Below are positions 6,500-7,920 of a DNA stretch of 7,920 nt, piece after piece. The notes below the pieces were generated by a model, which saw nothing but the letters and a program-made list of their open reading frames with translations, was not told the origin of the DNA and did not search any database. The stretch's first letter is position 1. Every line of letters begins with the position of its first letter. The translations under genes and the position numbers were made by a program. Source of the stretch: Verrucomicrobiota bacterium (GTDB lineage Bacteria > Verrucomicrobiota > Verrucomicrobiia > Limisphaerales > UBA1100); the NCBI GenBank assembly GCA_015660155.1, contig DQLO01000420.1, positions 1-7,920 of the forward strand, read 5' to 3'.

Positions 6500-6505
6500 T
6501 CGCCC

Positions 6506-6973
6506 ATGGCCATTGTGCGAATTCTGGTGGACGGCTACAGCCTCCTGCACGCCTGGCGCGATCTTGCCCCCGGCGAGCCGCGCCACACCGCCCGCGCCCG
6601 CGATGCGCTCATCGCCGAGCTCACCCAATACGCCGACAGCACGCACACGCCCATCACCGTTTTCTTCGATGGCAGTGGCGCCCCCGCCGGAACGCCCAAG
6701 CCTCATTCCCCCGAAGGCTTGGAAATTATTTACTCCACCAAAGGCAAAACCGCCGACGACCTCATCGAACGCACCGCCCACCGCCTTAAACCCTACGGCG
6801 AGGCCCTCGCCATCACCAACGATTTGGCCGAACGCGACACCGTTATCTCCCTCGGCGGCATGGCCCAAAGCTGTGAAGAATTCATTAAAGACATCGAGCG
6901 CGTGATGAATGATCGAAATCATTTCGTAAAAATCCACAACCGCCGCGAAGCGAACCGGTACAAGCGAAGATAA
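6506..6973 (+). CDS. YacP/NYN-domain ribonuclease-like protein
   Basis: A 155-residue protein with one NYN/PIN-like nuclease domain of the YacP (Rae1) family. Bacillus Rae1 is a ribosome-associated endoribonuclease; whether this relative does the same is not known. Acidic residues expected for the metal site are present: Asp9 in ILVDGYSLLHA, Asp55 in VFFDGSG, D84-D85 in KTADDLIE, and Asp106 and Asp111 in ITNDLAERD. The C-terminal tail is basic (NRREANRYKRR), suiting RNA contact. The ATG at 6506 is chosen because homology begins there and it sits directly after a strong promoter; the longer upstream reading frame is antisense to fmdB and acyP. It is transcribed away from the fmdB operon and converges on hisD, with 17 bp between the ends and no visible terminator hairpin. 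Confidence 0.9.
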   Translation: MAIVRILVDGYSLLHAWRDLAPGEPRHTARARDALIAELTQYADSTHTPITVFFDGSGAPAGTPKPHSPEGLEIIYSTKGKTADDLIERTAHRLKPYGEALAITNDLAERDTVISLGGMAQSCEEFIKDIERVMNDRNHFVKIHNRREANRYKRR

Positions 6974-6990
6974 AAAAGAGACACGCCCCG

Positions 6991-7920
6991 TCAATCCAAA
7001 CGAATCGACGCCGATCGCCCGTGCGCGTCGAGCCCTTCCACGCCCGCGAATTGCTCGATGGCGGCGATGGATTTTCTGAGAGCGGCCGGTGTGAATTGCA
7101 CCACGCTTGTGCGCCGTTGGAACATATCCACCGTGAGCCCCGAAAACGATGCCGACGCGCCGCCGGTGGGCAGCGTGTGGCTTGGGCCCGCCACGTAATC
7201 GCCAGTGACCGTTGGCGAAAAATTGCCGAGAAACAACGCGCCCGCGGTGGTGATTTGTTTCGCGGCGGCCGCCGCGTCTTTGAGCATCACTTCGCAGTGT
7301 TCGGGCGCCAGTCGATTGGCCAGCGCGATGGCCTCCGCCCGCGACTGCACTTGAATGAGCCAACCATTTTTCGCAAGCGCCTTGCGAATGTAAACGCGGC
7401 GCGAACATTGCGGCAGTTGTTTTGCGATTTCTTTTTCGACTGCGCCGATGACTTTCGCCGAGGTGCTGACGAGCCAACACCGCTCGTGCCCCGAGCCGTG
7501 CTCCGCCTGCGCCAAAATATCCGCCGCCGCAAACGCCGGATTTGCCGTGCCATCGGCCAGCACCAACACTTCGCTTGGCCCGGGCAAAAGATCGATGGAC
7601 ACGCGCCCGACCAACAAACGCTTGGCGGCCACCACGTACGCATTGCCGGGGCCAAAAATTTTCTGCACCGGCGCGATGGTCTTCGTGCCGTGGGCCATTG
7701 CGGCGATGGCGTGCGCGCCGCCAACGCGATAAATCTCCGTAGCCCCCGCCAACTTTGCCGCGTGCAGCAACCCCGGATTCACCGTGCCATCTTTTCCGGA
7801 TGGCGTGCACACGACGATTTCTTTGCAACCGGCCACTTTCGCGAGTGTCACGGTCATCAACGCGGTGGACATCAGTGGCGCGGTGCCGCCCGGAATGTAA
7901 ATGCCAACGCGCCCGAAGGG
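6991..7920 (-). CDS. hisD: Histidinol dehydrogenase (partial, N-terminus outside window)
   Basis: This enzyme carries out the last two steps of histidine synthesis, the zinc- and NAD-dependent oxidation of L-histidinol to L-histidine. The window holds the C-terminal 309 codons. The frame is open to the right edge, where it already reads PFGRVGIYIPGGTAPL, so the ATG at 7872 is an internal methionine. In partial numbering, visible landmarks are the FGPGNAYV segment (about 89-96), DLLPGPSEVLVLAD (about 110-123), zinc ligands Gln138 and His141 in AQAEHG, catalytic Glu207-His208 in LAPEH, Asp241 in TGDY, SHTLPTGG, and His300 in LDAHGR near the end. All key residues are intact. Its stop faces the YacP-like gene 17 bp away. 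The full gene should extend roughly 120 codons further right. Confidence 0.97.
   Translation of the reverse strand, partial: PFGRVGIYIPGGTAPLMSTALMTVTLAKVAGCKEIVVCTPSGKDGTVNPGLLHAAKLAGATEIYRVGGAHAIAAMAHGTKTIAPVQKIFGPGNAYVVAAKRLLVGRVSIDLLPGPSEVLVLADGTANPAFAAADILAQAEHGSGHERCWLVSTSAKVIGAVEKEIAKQLPQCSRRVYIRKALAKNGWLIQVQSRAEAIALANRLAPEHCEVMLKDAAAAAKQITTAGALFLGNFSPTVTGDYVAGPSHTLPTGGASASFSGLTVDMFQRRTSVVQFTPAALRKSIAAIEQFAGVEGLDAHGRSASIRLD

Noticed and set aside
6101..6505. Longer form of the YacP-like gene starting antisense to acyP and fmdB
   Set aside because: Homology begins at the ATG at 6506, just after a strong promoter; the upstream part is opposite two well-supported genes.
6458..7828. A 456-codon minus-strand open frame overlapping hisD and antisense to the YacP-like gene
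   Set aside because: It is another frame of hisD, which has every catalytic residue in its own frame. The translation is low-complexity Arg/Gly/Ala-rich with no family resemblance, a common artefact of GC-rich coding DNA.

Overview
The window is a gene-dense chromosomal stretch, GC-rich by eye, from a Gram-negative bacterium. A member of the Verrucomicrobiota is my best guess. This rests on the mixture of genes: a long, 'plant-type' acetolactate synthase, an exported concanavalin/DUF1080-like protein, a family-9 glycosyltransferase of the LPS-heptosyltransferase type, FmdB and YacP/NYN proteins, and an almost complete lack of Shine-Dalgarno sequences. The phylum is inferred from gene flavour, not from a marker gene. 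I see no mobile element, CRISPR array, tRNA or rRNA.

Layout. Bases 1-270 hold no convincing gene. They carry crossing inverted repeats, an 8-bp tandem repeat and a weak candidate promoter. ilvB (271-2133, +) follows, and its stop codon overlaps the start of a secreted protein of unknown function (2133-3182, +). That gene converges on, and overlaps by 15 bp, a minus-strand secreted protein of unknown function (3168-4067 or 4082). Four closely spaced minus-strand genes lie upstream of it and probably form one operon read from 6442 leftwards: FmdB-type zinc ribbon, acylphosphatase, calcineurin-type phosphoesterase and family-9 glycosyltransferase. The unknown secreted gene may be its last member. 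A 63-bp intergenic region (6443-6505) separates this operon from a divergent YacP/NYN ribonuclease-like gene (6506-6973, +). The window ends inside histidinol dehydrogenase hisD (6991-7920, -), whose N-terminus lies beyond the right edge.

How the genes work together. Two are amino-acid biosynthesis enzymes (IlvB for Val/Ile/Leu precursors, HisD for the last steps to His), but they belong to separate transcription units. The minus-strand operon looks like a mixed housekeeping and envelope group: small-protein/zinc ribbon, acyl-phosphate hydrolysis, phosphoesterase and surface glycan assembly.

The most notable observation is the 63-bp divergent region. It can be read as two back-to-back sigma70-type promoters, each with a 17-bp spacer and overlapping -35 boxes. 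Each places its predicted transcription start on the A of the ATG of its own gene, so both transcripts would be leaderless. No previously undescribed multi-gene defence or metabolic system is evident.
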